This document shows positions 24,571 through 33,605 of a stretch of DNA of 64,000 nucleotides, one piece after another. Under the pieces are notes generated by a model. That model did not search any database. It was not told where the DNA came from and saw only the letters and a program-made list of their open reading frames with translations. The DNA comes from Dokdonella_A sp963775445. GTDB taxonomy: Bacteria > Pseudomonadota > Gammaproteobacteria > Xanthomonadales > Rhodanobacteraceae. The stretch is from NCBI GenBank assembly GCA_963775445.1, contig CAVZIT010000004.1, forward strand, positions 806,001 to 870,000. The letters run 5' to 3'. Both the position numbers and the translations under genes were made by a program. The number at the start of each line of letters is the position of its first letter. Position 1 is the first letter of the stretch.

Positions 24571-26024
24571 ATGATTCTGACGTCGATTCTCCTGACGGCC
24601 GGTTTGGTGGCCGCAGCGCCGGCAGCCAACCCGATCACCGTCGCCAACTGTCAATTTGGCGAAGTGCAGGCGTTCGATTCGACTGAATGCACGATTGCAC
24701 TTGCACAATTCAAGCGCGCATCAGGTTTACTTGAACATCACGGCGGGTCTCCCGGAGGATGCTGCGACGCCGTCAACCGTGAAAGTGCCTACCGACGCCA
24801 CGATTGACATCACTGCTCATATCGCCATCGGCAATGGTGTTGGTGATACAAAGCATTATTTCCGAATCAGCCCCGCGGACGGCAGTGGCCGCGATGTGTA
24901 CGCGCATGCCGACGGTTTTGCATTGAGCGCGCTGGACCAGTTGATGCCGAATCTTGCTTTCGGGAACGTGAATGTTTCGTCGGTCTCTGCCGGAAAGGCG
25001 AATCGAGTTGTCCAGTCACGACGGTGCAGACTTTCGCATCCTGCGCGTCACCGGCAAGCCGGACGCCGTCGAGGCCACGATTGCGCCGGATGGCCGCACG
25101 CTGGACGTCAAGCTTCGCAAGGACGCGCCGTGGGCGGTACTGGACGATTACGTCAAGCTGGCGATCGACACGCCATACCAGAAGCAAGCCTGGGTTCGCG
25201 TTACCGGTGACATCCATGGTGCCGTTGCGCCGAAGAGGAACCCGGTTTCGCTCGGCTTCGTGGCACCCGGAAAGCATCGTCAGGTCGCATTTGATCTGAC
25301 GCATGCCGAGGGCAAGTCGTTTCGGGTTGGAACGATGACGCTCGATGGCTTCAAGGGTCGGGCAACGGCGAGGGATTGCGAACCGGCGAAGCTCGGTTGC
25401 AAATCCGTAATGCTGCACATTTCGGACGATCAAAAGCCGGGCGTTGTGCGCGGCACGTTGACGATCGAATTGCCGGACGCGGGACGCAATCTAGCCGTCA
25501 AAGTGTGGGCCATCTTGCAGGCGGCGCAGTCCCCGGAAACCGCACAACGCGAAGCGAAAAACTCCGTCACAGAGGCGAGCAACAAGAAATCAAACGCCTC
25601 CCCCCAGCCGGCAAAAGCGGCAATCGCAAATGCCGTCGAGGGATCCCGAAAGTCGCCTAGCCCTGAGCATGCGGTTACGCTTGCCGGGGAATCCCGAACC
25701 AAGTCCGGCGCTCCGCAGGCGAGCAAACGCGCGCCCGCGCCGATGGAGCCGCCGCCGCCCGGAACTGGACCGCTTCTGAAATGGTCAACTTCGGATGAAG
25801 GCAGCGTGCACGGCTATCAGATCTATCGCAGCGACAGCAAGAATGGTCCGTTTGTATTGCAGGACCGCAAGACCATCCGCGCCCATCCCGAACAGGGATC
25901 AGGCTATCAGTGGCGTGATACCCGCGCAATTCATGGAAAAACCTATTGGTACTACATCGGCGTCGTCTACAAAGACGGTCGCAAGGACAAGCTCTCACCC
26001 CCAGAGCGTACCGTTGCCAAATAG
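24571..26024 (+). pseudogene. Secreted beta-sandwich / fibronectin-type protein gene with two frame changes
   Basis: The reading starts with a signal peptide (MILTSILLTAGLVAAAPA) and NCQFGEVQAFDSTECTIAL. It shifts by one base near 24709 into NSSAHQVYLNITAGLPED...HADGFALSALDQL, and again near 25008 into ELSSHDGADFRILRVTG, which then runs unbroken to TAG 26022-26024. The rebuilt product is about 484 residues. The first half looks like repeated ASH/DUF1573-type beta-sandwiches (LNITAGLP, FRILRVTG and VSLGFVAPGKHRQVAFDLTH segments). A Lys/Ala/Pro-rich linker follows, then a fibronectin type III-like C-terminus (KWSTSDEGSVHGYQIYRSDS...YWYYIGVVYKDGRKDKLSPP). Probable periplasmic or exported binding protein. 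The intact 3' kilobase could be translated only after frame repair. Confidence 0.75.
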
Positions 26025-26196
26025 CCGATGCGAAGGACGCTGGCCGACCTGAAACCGTCGTTTAAACGTTGGTTTCCGCGTAGCGGTGTAAAGCGCCAGC
26101 GACGAGTCACGAGACCGCCAGGCACCCCATGTGATGCCTTGCACGGTGGGCGCGCATTGCGCGCATGGAGTTTTCGCGTGCAAACATGTCTCGGTG

Positions 26197-26958
26197 CTAT
26201 ACCTTCGAATTGATTGCGTCTAATCGATAGCCATCGGCATTGACGCGCAGCACGCTGCCCTGTTCGTACCAGTCACCGAGCACGATACGTTCGGCTTTAA
26301 CGCCGTCGAGATCGAAACGATGCACGGCGGGACGATGCGTGTGGCCGTGGATCAATCGCCGGACATCGTGTGCGCGTAACGCGGAGGTCACTGCATCGGC
26401 ATTGACGTCCATGATCGATTCCGTCGCTTCGCTGGTATAGCGCGCGCTTTGTTCGCGCGCCTCGCGTGCGAACGCATTGCGTGCGTCCAGCGGGCGGCCT
26501 AGAAATTCGCGTTGCCAGCCCGGCTCACGGGTGCGCGCGCGAAACGCCTGGTATGCCGCATCGTCCGTACACAACGTGTCTCCGTGCATCAGCAATACGC
26601 GATTGTTCTGGATTTCGATTACGCACGGATCCGGCAGCAAGGTGAGACGCGCGCGACGCGCATAGTCATCCCCGAGCAGAAAATCGCGGTTGCCATGCAT
26701 GAAGAAACAGGGCACGCCGACGCCATGCAGGTCACGCAGGGCCTCAGCGACGCACGTGGCAGTATCGCTGGTCGCGTCATCACCCACCCAAGCCTCGAAC
26801 AAATCGCCGAGTATGTACAGCGCCTTGGCCTGACTTGCTTGATCCCGGAGAAACTCGACGAACAGCCGCGTGATGTGAGGTCGGCTCGCGTCCAGGTGAA
26901 GATCCGAAATAAACAGCGTGGTCGAGCGTGGTGCGCGATCCACGCGACTGGCCGTCAT
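26197..26958 (-). CDS. lpxH: UDP-2,3-diacylglucosamine diphosphatase LpxH
   Basis: LpxH removes UMP from UDP-2,3-diacylglucosamine to give lipid X in lipid A synthesis, acting at the inner face of the inner membrane. The 253-residue metallophosphoesterase shows all metal-binding motifs: SDLHLD (about residues 18-23), GDLFEAWVGDD (about 51-61), HGNRD, MHGDTLCTDD and a late HGHTHRP. Length is close to the usual 240. Its start lies three bases after the stop of the cyclophilin gene on the same strand, so they form an operon. The pairing of lpxH with ppiB-type cyclophilins is common in gammaproteobacteria. Confidence 0.95.
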   Translation of the reverse strand: MTASRVDRAPRSTTLFISDLHLDASRPHITRLFVEFLRDQASQAKALYILGDLFEAWVGDDATSDTATCVAEALRDLHGVGVPCFFMHGNRDFLLGDDYARRARLTLLPDPCVIEIQNNRVLLMHGDTLCTDDAAYQAFRARTREPGWQREFLGRPLDARNAFAREAREQSARYTSEATESIMDVNADAVTSALRAHDVRRLIHGHTHRPAVHRFDLDGVKAERIVLGDWYEQGSVLRVNADGYRLDAINSKV

Positions 26959-26961
26959 GGT

Positions 26962-27603
26962 TTACTCGACGAGCGATGCCTTGTCGATAACGACTGGAGT
27001 CAACGGCACGTCGCTCCTGAACGGCCCTTGGGCGCCGGTCGGAACCGCTTCGATTTTCTTGACCACCTCCATGCCGGAAACGACCTTTCCGAAAACACAA
27101 TAACCCGGGTTGGCGGCGCTGACGTAGTCGAGGCGCTTGTTATCGACCGCGTTGATGAAGAACTGCGCACTGGCCGAATTCGGATCGGGCGTGCGCGCCA
27201 TTGCGAGCGTGCCAGCGGTGTTGCTCAAACCGTTGCTGGATTCGTTGACGATCGAAGGCCGCGTCGGCTTCTGATGGAGATCCTTGGTGAAACCGCCACC
27301 CTGAACCATGAAATTGGGGATGACGCGGTGGAAAACGGTCCCAGCGTAGAAACCCGATTTGACATAGCCGAGAAAGTTGGCAACGGTCTTGGGTGCCTTG
27401 TCCGGATACAGCTCGACGGTAATGTCGCCGAGGCTGGTCTTGAGCAACACCTTTGGATTTGCAGCGGCTGGAGGCGTTGCTTCAGCTTTGGCTGCCGCAG
27501 CGGGTTTCGGCGCCTTCATGGCCGGCTTGTGGACGGGCTTGGCCTGCGCGAAGGCGAGAGTGGGTGCGAGCAGGGCGAGCAACAGCAATGAATGCTTGAA
27601 CAT
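26962..27603 (-). CDS. Periplasmic cyclophilin-type peptidyl-prolyl isomerase
   Basis: The 213-residue enzyme catalyses cis-trans isomerisation of proline bonds. A signal peptide (MFKHSLLLLALLAPTLAFAQA) implies export to the periplasm. An Ala/Lys/Pro-rich linker (about residues 22-48) leads into the cyclophilin domain, with the hallmark FHRVIPNFMVQGGGF, MARTPDPNSASAQFFIN and CVFGKVVSGMEVV segments. The linker is longer than in E. coli PpiA. ATG 27601-27603 is supported by an upstream AAGGACCC-type ribosome site. lpxH follows directly. The FKBP at 56102 is a second periplasmic isomerase of a different family. Confidence 0.9.
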   Translation of the reverse strand: MFKHSLLLLALLAPTLAFAQAKPVHKPAMKAPKPAAAAKAEATPPAAANPKVLLKTSLGDITVELYPDKAPKTVANFLGYVKSGFYAGTVFHRVIPNFMVQGGGFTKDLHQKPTRPSIVNESSNGLSNTAGTLAMARTPDPNSASAQFFINAVDNKRLDYVSAANPGYCVFGKVVSGMEVVKKIEAVPTGAQGPFRSDVPLTPVVIDKASLVE

Positions 27604-27662
27604 GGGAAGGGTCCTTGGTGGCTATCGGAGAATGATAGGCGCTGCAGCGCCCGGCGTCATCG

Positions 27663-29195
27663 TCAGGCTACCGCACGTTCGCCGGCACACACATTCAGTT
27701 TGAGATCGAGTTGCTTGAAGTAATCGGATTCCTTTTCCAGATCGGCACGGGTCAACGGATGCTGGGACAGCCACTCCGCTGGCAATTCCAGGCGCACCGT
27801 GCGTTCGTCCACGGCCAGTATCATGGGCGGCAACGTCTCGCTCGTGCGCGCACGTTCGAGCAGGGTGGCGAGACGCAGCAGCGCGGTGAGTCGTCGAGAA
27901 AGCGGGCGCAGCCGGTCGGGCAATGCATCCAGGATCTCCCGATCGGGTTTGCGCCGGTGACAGCGCACGATGGCGGCCAGCATCTGTTGGGTCTGGCGGC
28001 TGAAACCGGCAAGATCGGAATGCGCAAGAATGTAGGCGCCATGCACGTGGTGCAGGCTGTGCGCGATCGCAAGGCCGATTTCATGCACATCCACGCACCA
28101 CCCGAGCAGCTCACGCTCCGCGACATCGAGATCCCATGTGCTGGCGGCCTGATCGAACAGCCGCAAGGCAACGTCGCGCACACGTGCGGCCTGCGCACGA
28201 TCGATGCCGTAACGTTGCGCCAGTGCATCGATGCTGTCTGCGCGCGGATCGCGTTGCCGTGCCCGTCCGAGCATGTCGTATAACAGGCCTTCGCGCATCG
28301 CGGTTTCGCACGCGCTCATGTGCTTGAGTTCGAAGCCTGCGAACACCGCTTCCAGGATAGCTACACCGCCCGCAATGACGGCTGCCCGATCGGCCCCCAG
28401 TCCGTTGATATTCAGCTTGTCGACGCTGCCGGCATCAAGCAGCGCATCGCGCAATCGCGTCAACGATGCCGCCGAAATGCCCTGTTCGCTCCAGCCATTG
28501 GCCTGGACAATATTGTCGATGGCCTTAGCAGTGCCCGACGATCCTATCGCCTCGGTCCAGCCACGCGCGTGATAGCTCGCCGCGAATTGCTGCAACTCGA
28601 TGGCAATTTCGGTCTGCGCCTGTCGCCAGCGCTTCGCCGTTATCCGGCCATCCCCGAAGAAGCGCAGGCTGCTCGCAACGCAACCTATCTGCAGGCTTTC
28701 GGTTTCGAGGGTGTCGAAACCCTGGCCGATAATGAATTCGGTACTGCCGCCCCCAATGTCGACGACCAGCCGCCGCTGGTTCGATCGTGGCATGCCGTGG
28801 GCGACTCCGAGATAGATCAGGCGTGCCTCTTCGCGACCCGAAACGATCTCTATCGGATGACCAAGAGCGGTCTCCGCCGGGAGCAGGAAGTGCTGGGGAT
28901 TGGCGAGTTGGCGAACCGTATTCGTCGCGACCGCACGAACCCTTCCTTCGCCGATTGCACGCAACCGTTGTCCGAACCGCGCAAGGCAGGTCAGGGCGCG
29001 CTTCCGCCTTTCCGCATCCAGGCTGCCATCGGCACGTAACCCCATCGCCAGACACACGCTGTCGCGCAGTCGATCAATGATGCGCAATTCGCCATGTTCA
29101 AGACGCGCCACCACCATGTGAAAACTGTTGGAGCCGATATCGACGGCCGCGAGAAATTCGCCATCGCGTATCTCCATCTGGGTGGCGTGGTTCAT
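27663..29195 (-). CDS. ppx: Exopolyphosphatase (Ppx/GppA family)
   Basis: The 510-residue enzyme should release phosphate from the ends of inorganic polyphosphate, and may also hydrolyse pppGpp. The actin/HSP70-type ATPase core shows FLAAVDIGSNSFHMVVA near the N-terminus, AVATNTVRQLAN, SGREEARLIYLGVAHG and VDIGGGSTEFIIG. A C-terminal HD-like helical domain from about residue 310 completes the long Ppx form. It lies 87 bases after ppk1 on the same strand, so polyphosphate synthesis and breakdown are encoded together. Neighbourhood favours exopolyphosphatase over GppA. Confidence 0.92.
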   Translation of the reverse strand: MNHATQMEIRDGEFLAAVDIGSNSFHMVVARLEHGELRIIDRLRDSVCLAMGLRADGSLDAERRKRALTCLARFGQRLRAIGEGRVRAVATNTVRQLANPQHFLLPAETALGHPIEIVSGREEARLIYLGVAHGMPRSNQRRLVVDIGGGSTEFIIGQGFDTLETESLQIGCVASSLRFFGDGRITAKRWRQAQTEIAIELQQFAASYHARGWTEAIGSSGTAKAIDNIVQANGWSEQGISAASLTRLRDALLDAGSVDKLNINGLGADRAAVIAGGVAILEAVFAGFELKHMSACETAMREGLLYDMLGRARQRDPRADSIDALAQRYGIDRAQAARVRDVALRLFDQAASTWDLDVAERELLGWCVDVHEIGLAIAHSLHHVHGAYILAHSDLAGFSRQTQQMLAAIVRCHRRKPDREILDALPDRLRPLSRRLTALLRLATLLERARTSETLPPMILAVDERTVRLELPAEWLSQHPLTRADLEKESDYFKQLDLKLNVCAGERAVA

Positions 29196-29282
29196 TCGGG
29201 GCCCCGTTTGCCGATGGCGAATTGTCGCATGGCCGCGATCGGCATGTTGGGCGGCGCGCCCAGCGAGTGTCGCGATTTGGCG

Positions 29283-31376
29283 CTACTGCTTGGTGTACAT
29301 GGCAAGCAACGCATGTTGTGCGCAATGCGGCGCCTCGTCCCCGGGCGCGACGCGTTCATAACTGCCGTCGGCCAGGAGTTCCCAGGCTTGGGTGTTGTCG
29401 CGCAGATAGTTGACCAGCGCTTCCTCGTAGACGCGCGCTGCCAATGCCGGGTCACGGATCGGGAAACAGGTCTCGATGCGCCGTAACAGATTGCGTTCCA
29501 TCCAGTCTGCGCTCGAACAGAAAATCTCTGGCTCGTCCCCGTTGCGAAACCAATAGACCCTGCTGTGCTCGAGAAAACGCCCGACAATGGAGCGCACGCG
29601 GATATTCTCGGAAACTCCGGGAATCCCCGGACTGAGGGCGCACGCGCCGCGTACGATCAGGTCGATCTGCACGCCAGCGCAGGAAGCCCGATACAGAAGC
29701 TCGATTACACCTTGTTCGTTCAGCGCGTTCATTTTGGCGATCAGTTGCGCCGGGCGCCCGGCTTCGGCGTGCTTGATCTCACGCTCGATGCGCGACATGA
29801 GGCCTTCGTGCAGCGTGAACGGCGATTGCAGGAGGCAGTTGAGGTTGATGACAGGCCCGAGCCCGGACAGTTGCAGGAACACCAGATGTGCGTCTTCGCC
29901 GATCTCCGGATCAGCAGTCATCAGGCCGAAATCGGTATAGATTCGCGAAGTGAGCTGGTGGTAATTGCCGGTCGACAGGTGCACGTAACGGCACAGCACG
30001 CCGCTTTCGCGTCGCACGATCAAGAGCATCTTGGCGTGCGTCTTGTAGCCGACCACGCCATAGACCACCTGCACCCCGGCTTCCTGCAGCCGATTGGCCA
30101 TGCGCAGGTTTGCTTCCTCGTCGAAACGGGCGCGCAGTTCGATCACGACGGTGACGTCCTTGCCGAGCCGCGCAGCTTCGATGAGGTGATCGATGAGCGA
30201 GGAATCACTGCCTACTCGGTATAGCGTCTGCTTGATTGCGAGTACATCCGGATCGAGACTGGCTTGGCGCACCAGTTCCTGCACCGCGCCGAACGACTCG
30301 AAAGGGTGGTGCAAGAGGATGTCGCGTTCGCGTATCGCCTCGAACAGGTTGTGCTGCTCCGCGACGGCGGGGTGCACACGCGGCGTGAACGCGGCGAACT
30401 TGAGGTCGGCACGATCGATCTGGTCGTACACCGAATCAATGCGACTGACATTGACCGGGCCCTGGCAGCGATAGACATCGCCATCGGTCAGCTCGAAATT
30501 CTGCATCAACAGTCGGGTAATGCCTTTGGGACAGTTGTCTGCGATTTCGAGACGGACGGCGCGCGCATAGGCGCGACCCTTGAGCTCGTCGCGGAGCGCC
30601 AGCGCAAGATTCTCGATCTCCGCCTCGTCGACGACCAATTCGCTGTTACGCGTAACGCGGAACTGGTAAGAACCTTTCACCTGCATGCCGGGGAACAATT
30701 CGTCCATGAACTCCGGCAGGATGCTGGACAGGAACGCGAACTCGTAATGCACAGCGGCCACTTCGGTCGGCAGGCGAATGATGCGCGGCAAGGAGCGTGG
30801 AGCGCGGACCAATGCCATGTGTCCCTCGCGGCCAAACGCATCGCGGCCCTTCAACACGACCGCAAGATTCAGACTCTTGTTCAGGATGCGCGGAAATGGG
30901 TGCGATGGATCGAGCCCCAGCGGCGAGAGCACAGGAAGGATCTCGTGACGAAAATAGCCTTGCAGCCAGCGTCGCTGCTTGTCGGTCCATCGCGTGTTCG
31001 CGACAAAGCGGATGCCCTCGCGCTCAAGCGCAGGCAGCAGCGTATCGTTCCAGATATCGTACTGCGACTTCACCAGGACCAGAGCGCGATCGCGAATTTG
31101 CACAAGCAAGTCGCCAAGTGGCATTGCGTCGGCGCCAGGATGCACTTCGCCGAATGCATGATGTTGCTTGATTACCGCGACGCGTACTTCGAAGAACTCA
31201 TCAAGCACTGAACAGGAAATGCAGAGATAGCGCATCCTTTCCAGCAACGGCAGCGACGGATCCCTGGCCTGCGCCAGCACGCGCGAAATGAACTCGAGTT
31301 GCGCCAACTCGCGATTCAGATAGAGCCGAGGGTCACGAAAATCCGGCGCGGGCGCCACCGCGCGTAGTCTGTTCAC
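29283..31376 (-). CDS. ppk1: Polyphosphate kinase 1
   Basis: Ppk1 polymerises the terminal phosphate of ATP into polyphosphate through a phosphohistidine intermediate. The 697-residue product opens with RLYLNRELAQLEFISRVLAQA and carries the catalytic THAKMLLIVRR histidine segment followed by RYVHLSTGNYH, then a second catalytic region with CALSPGIPGVSENIRV and SADWMERNL. GTG 31376 is preferred: it overlaps the TGA of the upstream protease gene in a four-base GTGA junction. A second GTG at 31388 would add four residues. Coupling to a BepA-like protease and to ppx places it in a stress-related operon. Confidence 0.94.
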   Translation of the reverse strand: MNRLRAVAPAPDFRDPRLYLNRELAQLEFISRVLAQARDPSLPLLERMRYLCISCSVLDEFFEVRVAVIKQHHAFGEVHPGADAMPLGDLLVQIRDRALVLVKSQYDIWNDTLLPALEREGIRFVANTRWTDKQRRWLQGYFRHEILPVLSPLGLDPSHPFPRILNKSLNLAVVLKGRDAFGREGHMALVRAPRSLPRIIRLPTEVAAVHYEFAFLSSILPEFMDELFPGMQVKGSYQFRVTRNSELVVDEAEIENLALALRDELKGRAYARAVRLEIADNCPKGITRLLMQNFELTDGDVYRCQGPVNVSRIDSVYDQIDRADLKFAAFTPRVHPAVAEQHNLFEAIRERDILLHHPFESFGAVQELVRQASLDPDVLAIKQTLYRVGSDSSLIDHLIEAARLGKDVTVVIELRARFDEEANLRMANRLQEAGVQVVYGVVGYKTHAKMLLIVRRESGVLCRYVHLSTGNYHQLTSRIYTDFGLMTADPEIGEDAHLVFLQLSGLGPVINLNCLLQSPFTLHEGLMSRIEREIKHAEAGRPAQLIAKMNALNEQGVIELLYRASCAGVQIDLIVRGACALSPGIPGVSENIRVRSIVGRFLEHSRVYWFRNGDEPEIFCSSADWMERNLLRRIETCFPIRDPALAARVYEEALVNYLRDNTQAWELLADGSYERVAPGDEAPHCAQHALLAMYTKQ

Positions 31377-33097
31377 TTGCGACAGCACGCGAGTACGGGC
31401 GCGAGCGAGTCCGGCTTCTGCTCCCCCCCGTGATGGCGCAACTCGAGTACCACCGGTGTCAACTGGGTGATCCTTGCATCCACTCTGGCGCGTTGGTAGT
31501 AATTGAGGTCGCTCATCTTGAGCAGAGCCTTCAATTGATTGAGTGCATCTTCCGCGTGACCGTTCAAATAGGCAGCCTCGGCGTATGCTTCGGTTGCCCT
31601 GACCTTGTCACCGGCAAGCTGGTTCGCGTGCCCCAAGCTCTTTTGCAGATCAGGATCGTCGGCAAATCGGTCAATAAGGGGGCGCAGCAGGTCCGCGGCG
31701 CGGGCGCCAGCCTCTTGTGTGCCTCGAGCCAGCAAGGAATCGGCATAGGCGAGAGCGATGGTGTGGTTGTCGGGAAAATCCCGGTTGAGCTGATCGTAGA
31801 GTTTCTCGGCCCCCGCATGGTTGCCGTTCTGGTCTTCGGCATCTGCCAGAGCCAGTCGGAAAATCGAACTTCCCGAGTGTTTGGCGACCAGGCGCTCGAG
31901 CTCCTCCACAGCGCGCTTCGACTGGTGTGCGCGGGTCAGTGCGAGCGCAAAGCCGTAATGATTCGCTGGAGTGTCGAAATCGCTTCCCTCGTGCAGATTT
32001 TCGGCGTAGTACGCGAGGACCGCGCCGGGCGAATCGGCCGAAAGCACGCGCGCGCGTTCACGCATGGCCTCGAAATACGCCTGTTGCGCCTCGCTGAGCG
32101 GCTCACAGGTCGAAACGCTCACCTGTGGCAATGTGCCGACGCCGCTTTTGGCGCCGACTGTCACGGTGCTCGAATCACTGGCACGTTCCGCACTCGCCTC
32201 GTCAGGCATCTGGGATTCGAGAAGATCGGTCGTCGGCGCTGGCAAGCGCAGGTTCAATGCTTTACCCGAGGCGCGCTCGGTTGATTGTGGCACCAGCGTC
32301 ACGCTCTTCGGACAGCCCAGTTGCGCTGCGCGCGCCTTGGCGTCGGCAATGCGATGGATATCCACCGGGTGTGTCATCAGGAATTCCGGCACATCGACAC
32401 CATTTGAGCGCATCACGCGTTGCAACGCCGCAAAGGTGTCGGCCATCGCCATTGGATCGTAACCGGCGCGCGCAAGTGTCTGGATGCCGACATGGTCGGC
32501 TTCGGCCTCGTCGTGGCGCGTGAAATCGATCTGATGCTGTTCGATCAACGAGGTGCCGGAGACGATGGCAGCGCCGGTGCTGTCATCGTTGCGATGCGAA
32601 GTTGCGATGATCGCACCGAGCATCGCGAGTGCCATCGGGATGCTGGTTTTTTGCGCATCCTCGAATGCACGCAAAAGATGCTGCTGGGTGATATGCGATA
32701 TTTCATGCGCAAGGATCGCCGCAAGTTCGTCTTCGCGCTGCATGGCGACGATCATTCCGGAATTGGCCGCGATGTATCCGCCGGGCGCGGCGAACGCATT
32801 GATTTCCGAATCGCGCACGATGAAGAAGGTGAACGACATGTCCGGCCGATCACTGTGGGCGACCAACCGATACCCGACCGCATTGATGTAATCGTCGAGC
32901 AGCGGGTCGTCCAGAACCAGCCCATAGGAACGCAGTTCGTGCAACATGTTCGCGCCATACGCGCGTTGTTCCGCCGGCGACATCACGGTTCCGGCGGAAC
33001 TCCCGATATCGGGCAACGCCACGGACGCCTCGCGTGCACCGACCGGAGCGGCGAGGCTGGCCGTCAGGATGGCGGTCACGCAGCGTGATTTGAACAT
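31373..33097 (-). CDS. bepA: BepA-like periplasmic M48 metalloprotease with TPR tail
   Basis: BepA (YfgC) is a zinc protease and chaperone that helps LptD and the BAM complex mature and degrades stalled outer-membrane proteins. The 574-residue product has a signal peptide, an M48 domain with the HEISH zinc motif (residues 131-135), a DSEINAFAAPGGYI block before it, and an EAEADHVGIQTLARAGYDP motif supplying the third ligand. A helical TPR-type C-terminal half follows (about 370-560). A non-conserved linker of about 50 residues (about 285-335) makes it longer than E. coli BepA (487). It is the first gene of a bepA-ppk1-ppx run and diverges from the glutaredoxin gene. Confidence 0.9.
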   Translation of the reverse strand: MFKSRCVTAILTASLAAPVGAREASVALPDIGSSAGTVMSPAEQRAYGANMLHELRSYGLVLDDPLLDDYINAVGYRLVAHSDRPDMSFTFFIVRDSEINAFAAPGGYIAANSGMIVAMQREDELAAILAHEISHITQQHLLRAFEDAQKTSIPMALAMLGAIIATSHRNDDSTGAAIVSGTSLIEQHQIDFTRHDEAEADHVGIQTLARAGYDPMAMADTFAALQRVMRSNGVDVPEFLMTHPVDIHRIADAKARAAQLGCPKSVTLVPQSTERASGKALNLRLPAPTTDLLESQMPDEASAERASDSSTVTVGAKSGVGTLPQVSVSTCEPLSEAQQAYFEAMRERARVLSADSPGAVLAYYAENLHEGSDFDTPANHYGFALALTRAHQSKRAVEELERLVAKHSGSSIFRLALADAEDQNGNHAGAEKLYDQLNRDFPDNHTIALAYADSLLARGTQEAGARAADLLRPLIDRFADDPDLQKSLGHANQLAGDKVRATEAYAEAAYLNGHAEDALNQLKALLKMSDLNYYQRARVDARITQLTPVVLELRHHGGEQKPDSLAPVLACCRK

Positions 33098-33320
33098 GAT
33101 GCTATCGATCCGTTATTCGCCATTCGACCACCTTAGCGCGGTCCGGGTTCCGTCGCCATCGCGCCCCGGCCGAGTCGTGCCTGGCCCCGGTCCGGATGGC
33201 ATTCCCGCCTTGGCTTGGCGGCGCGCAATGTGACTGAGCAGCTTGCGGTTACGCCCCGCGCTGGCGAGAATGGTTTGCGCAAGGACGGGAGCTTTCCTCA
33301 GTCAGGGCTGGCGGATTGGT

Positions 33321-33584
33321 ATGGTACGCATTGATTTTTACACTTCAGCGACATGTCTCTATTGCGTCGGTGCCAAAAATCTGCTGACCCGGCTTGGTCT
33401 TGAGTTCGAGGAGATACGCATCGACCTCGACCCCTCGCGGCGGGAGGAAATGCTGGCGCGCAGCGGAGGCCGGCGCAGCGTTCCCCAGATCTTCATCAAC
33501 GACACATATATCGGTGGATACGAGGATCTGGTTGCAGCAGATCGCAGCGGCAAACTGGCGCAGATCCTTGCCGCTAGCCGCTGA
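33321..33584 (+). CDS. grxC: Glutaredoxin 3 (GrxC)
   Basis: The 87-residue thioredoxin-fold protein should reduce disulfides and glutathione-mixed disulfides. The active site reads CLYC (Cys12, Cys15) instead of the common CPYC; the dithiol pair is kept. Further family marks are SVPQIFIND and IGGYEDLVAADRSGKL, the glutathione-binding TVP-like and GG-D elements. ATG 33321 matches the family start. It stands alone, diverging from bepA across about 220 bases in which I see no further gene, and converging on the secreted unknown at 33606. Confidence 0.9.
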   Translation: MVRIDFYTSATCLYCVGAKNLLTRLGLEFEEIRIDLDPSRREEMLARSGGRRSVPQIFINDTYIGGYEDLVAADRSGKLAQILAASR

Positions 33585-33605
33585 ACGTTGCGACAGACAG
33601 GTGCA

